From: Diplocarpon mali
Lineage: Eukaryota; Ascomycota; Leotiomycetes; Helotiales; Drepanopezizaceae
Assembly: GCA_024741835.1 (NCBI GenBank)
Contig: JAENRP010000069.1
Span: 3,864-67,863 of the forward strand
Direction of reading: 5' to 3'
Length of the DNA: 64,000 nt
Below are positions 61,327-64,000 of the stretch, piece by piece. A program made the position numbers and the translations under genes. Positions within the stretch are counted from its first letter, which is position 1. Every line of letters starts with the position of its first letter. Below the pieces are notes generated by a model. That model was not told where the DNA came from. It did no database searches and worked only from the letters and a program-made list of their open reading frames with translations.

Positions 61327-62851
61327 GTATATATACGTAACAACGGCCTATCCATGTAGTTCGTCACACTGGCAATAAGCTATACATAATATTAAATTAA
61401 ATTATATAATCAAATATCTCTCAATTACTCAATTGATAGTCCGCAGATTTAGTACAAACTTCTACAGATCTGACCGTGGCAAAGCGAAAGTCCCTGGCCC
61501 AGAGCTTGCGTAGGGCCGCTGGGGCAAAGACCTCGTGGATATGTCAGGACTTATGATAATCATCATCTGGAATATGCTAGAGCCTGGGGACTGGTCCCCA
61601 TCCGGTGCGACCTGTTTTCAAGCGCAATATGATCAGTCCTGCGTAGGTAGGAAAGCATCTGACGTCCCTGGACGTATACTACAAATCCACTAATGGAAGC
61701 TAAGCGAGAGATGTTCTTCGCCAGTTTCTGAAACAGCACGCTTTCACTGTCTTGGTGATGAACGCAACATGTCACTTCTCAGCTGGTTAGGCTCTGATGT
61801 CAGACTACCCAAGATTAGAGGCTTCACGGTTCACGAGACATTAGTAGTTCACGGTGTGCCGCAATGTTGTCCTTCACAACCTCTGCGATGAAGAAGAGCA
61901 ATTCGGCAGAAACTCGTTGCAGACGACCATTTGCAAACTTCATGCTCGTCTGTGTAAACAGATACAGGAAAGTAACGATGACAGGAGCCTGGAAGTTGTG
62001 GACTTGAACCAGTGAATGTACCATCTTGGTGCAGCCATCGAAGACTTGAAGCTCCTGCTTCATGGTACTCCTCTCCTTCGGGGCTCCCTCCGTATGCGAC
62101 ACCGCGACTGAATGAGGACATAGAAAGGCTTCTGGACGTGTGGTCAGAGATAAATTTTAACCGAATACCATCTGACCCTAATCCTCGCCAAAGCGCTTCC
62201 TATGATTCTCTGTCGCGGCTCTGGGTTCCGTCTTAGCTTCACCACTTCAAGTTCCTAGCACCGACATTTAATAGAGGGAGATAGTAGTCAATGTCATCGG
62301 AGCTCTCGCTCTTTACATGGGCTTGGGGGTGCGACCAAGTCTAGTGTGTATGTAGCTTCTGATACATACAGGTCTGTACCTGAGTTTCCAAACAGAAATA
62401 ACTCTCCCCTGGAAGCCTACAGACCTGACAACAATCCAAGGGCTCTGCTTCCTACACACACTTCATAGTGGAAACCCAGATATTGATATCGGATTTCTCT
62501 AGAGAACAGCTTTTAAGATAGGACATGCAGGAGATCTACTTGAAGATATAGTCGTCAGGCTAATGCAGCAACTTTTCAGACGCACAAGCTGCAGGTATCT
62601 ACAATATTCATCGAGGTCGAGATGAACGCCATGACCTAGAGCTGAAGGAGCACGTGGAAAGATCTCATGACTAAGCATCATCGGGCCTTGACTCGCCGAT
62701 GTTCCTCGGCATCTCACCCGAGCTTATCTATGCATCTCGTGCCTCCATCTCGTGTGTGGGAGAAATAAGCAACACCCATTTTCTCTTGTTCCATTATTGC
62801 ATCGTTTTCTTTTTATTTTTTCATTGCATCTTGCTCACCATCTCCTTCACC
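61327..62851. other. Gene-free interval upstream of the thioesterase gene
   Basis: Normal base composition returns here. A minus frame at 61824-62102 is open with a plausible hydrophobic stretch, but a second minus frame overlaps it and neither resembles a known protein, so I make no gene call. The last 100 bp are pyrimidine-rich and end in a good initiation context, CACCATGG, consistent with a fungal promoter and leader. Confidence 0.5.
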
Positions 62852-63970
62852 ATGGCATCCGCCTCGAGCCTGCCCTTAAAGTCCATAGCCTTCACAACTG
62901 CGCTCGTGGTCGGGGCCGGCGCATCCCAAATCAGCATCCGTCGCTTTCTCGCCAACACCTTTACCGGCCCAGGCAGCTACTCTCGTATGCTCGCGACGCT
63001 CATCGTCCTCCTCAACTTGAAAAATGCGCCTTTCGCATGGCACGTTCGTCTTCCCCCACCCGCACGCCGGGAGACTCGCCAGCTAGCTAACACAGTTTGC
63101 GGAAGCCAGTTCCGCGTCTTCAACAGCATCCTCAAACATTGCCTCTTCACGCTCCCCAGAATCCCCCCCAGCTTGGCACCATCCACCATCTTCCTGCCCG
63201 TGATCACGAGCTCGCACGCGCCGCTCACGGAATGCGACTACAACATGCACAAGTCCAACAGCACGTACTTCTCCGACCTGGACGTGACGCGCTCGCACCT
63301 GGTCTGCGCGCTTCTGCAGCCGGGTATCGACGCCCTGCAGCACAACGCGCAGAACAAGCTGGTGCTGGATGCGGGGGGTAAGCCGGTTCGGGGGCGATGG
63401 AGCATCATGCTCGGCGGGGTGATGTGCAGTTTCAAACGGGAGATTGGTATTTATCAGCGCTATGAGATGTGGTCAAGGCTGCTGTGCTGGGACCGCAAGT
63501 GGGTATATGTCCTCACGCATTTCGTGAAGAAGGGCACCGTGAAACCGAGCGCGTATATCCTGGGCGATGGGAGCTGGTTTGGCCAGGGCTACACGGCCGT
63601 GAAGGGCGAGGGCAAGGGAACGGACGTAGATGAGAAGGCTATCTTCGCAAGTGCGATTGGCAAGTATGTGATTAAGCTAGGACGGTTGACCATACATCCC
63701 GAGGTGTCTCTGAACGCGTCGGGTCTGCTGCCCGACAAGCCTGGAGGGTGGCATACCATGGCTCCGTCTGGCGAGTCGACACCGCAGAGCTTAGATGTCG
63801 AGGAGAGTGAGGCAGGCGAGTCGAATGAGTGGGATTGGAAGAGGGTTGAGCGGGAGAATAGAAGGGGCTTGAAGTATGCCGAGAATTTTGCTGCATTAGA
63901 TGGTCTGCATCAGGAGTTTACAGGTAGCCAGCGCCCGGCACTGGGTAGATATAGAGATTTCTTGACGTGA
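62852..63970 (+). CDS. THEM6-like hotdog-fold thioesterase family protein
   Basis: Membrane-anchored member of the THEM6/4HBT-like hotdog superfamily, presumably an acyl-thioester hydrolase; the substrate is not predictable. The ATG at 62852 lies in a CACCATGG context; an in-frame ATG at 62699 is less likely. A probable intron at 63044-63109 (66 bp, GTTCGT...CAG, branch CTAAC) is a multiple of three and keeps the frame open. Removing it joins PFAWH to FRVFNSILKH and gives 350 aa; unspliced it is 372. An N-terminal hydrophobic stretch (SIAFTTALVVGAGAS and MLATLIVLLNL) suggests a membrane anchor. The hotdog region has ECDYNMHKSNSTYFSDLDVTRSHLV, WSIMLGGVMCSFKREI, YQRYEMWSRLLCWDRKWVYVLTHFVKKG and AIFASAIGKYVIKLGRLTI. 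The acidic C-terminal third is probably disordered. Confidence 0.82.
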   Translation: MASASSLPLKSIAFTTALVVGAGASQISIRRFLANTFTGPGSYSRMLATLIVLLNLKNAPFAWHVRLPPPARRETRQLANTVCGSQFRVFNSILKHCLFTLPRIPPSLAPSTIFLPVITSSHAPLTECDYNMHKSNSTYFSDLDVTRSHLVCALLQPGIDALQHNAQNKLVLDAGGKPVRGRWSIMLGGVMCSFKREIGIYQRYEMWSRLLCWDRKWVYVLTHFVKKGTVKPSAYILGDGSWFGQGYTAVKGEGKGTDVDEKAIFASAIGKYVIKLGRLTIHPEVSLNASGLLPDKPGGWHTMAPSGESTPQSLDVEESEAGESNEWDWKRVERENRRGLKYAENFAALDGLHQEFTGSQRPALGRYRDFLT

Positions 63971-64000
63971 ATAGACGAGGGCGGGGGGGGATGCTATACG

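Noticed and set aside
61824..62121. Two overlapping minus-strand frames near the right border of the island
   Set aside because: Neither shows a recognisable domain and they contradict each other in frame; no splice model could be supported.

Overview
The window looks like a chromosome segment of a filamentous ascomycete (Pezizomycotina). Genes have several short introns of about 42-66 bp with fungal CTNAY-type branch sites, and the products include Atg5, a CSA/ERCC8-type repair protein and MFS transporters. Two compositional worlds alternate: gene-bearing DNA of mixed to high GC at 1-20.4 kb and 61.3-64 kb, and an AT-rich island at 20.4-61.1 kb. The island has the signature of repeat-induced point mutation (RIP): transition-only differences between LTR pairs, and stops where Trp or Gln would be expected.

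Left arm. 1-4.7 kb is GC-rich with CT tracts and no convincing gene. A 198-residue protein of unknown function (minus strand, 4722-5367) is head-to-head with the CSA/Rad28 WD40 gene (5537-7044). A gene-poor stretch at 7.0-9.2 kb contains a 12-bp-period coding-like repeat. A QDR-like DHA1 drug/H+ antiporter (9165-10663) follows, then a gene-free stretch with hairpins, a (CG)n run and a small AT-rich repeat island. A hexose transporter (13533-15366) converges on ATG5 (15974-16874, minus). A seven-TM protein gene with no recognisable start codon (about 18242-19990) borders the AT-rich island.

AT-rich island. It is a set of nested, dead LTR retrotransposons, with boundaries resolved by LTR pairs and target-site duplications. 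A Ty1/copia element (LTRs 20448-20694 and 60901-61133) is the outer frame. Inside its gag lies a 5'-truncated Ty3/gypsy chromovirus of family A (A2, 35963-39239 plus 54478-56943). A2 is split by gypsy element B (39240-54472, TSD ACCCT), which is itself split by reverse-oriented A3 (45653-52783, TSD ACTAC). Another gypsy, element C (21319-35962, minus), holds A1 (25216-32321, TSD ACTTT). Its two LTRs sit in different hosts (copia gag on the left, A2 gag on the right), implying recombination between two C copies.

The most unusual signal is a 23-bp imperfect palindrome, always exactly 23 bp. I found 19 copies, in both orientations, in two unrelated retroelement superfamilies (gypsy A and copia), mostly in linkers between polyprotein domains. 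Tandem copies repeat mostly at exactly 45 bp (15 codons). It looks like a small frame-compatible mobile or recombinogenic module.

Right arm. 61.1-62.85 kb begins with a dispersed repeat shared with 12.3 kb and otherwise has no firm gene. A THEM6-like hotdog thioesterase gene (62852-63970) ends the window.
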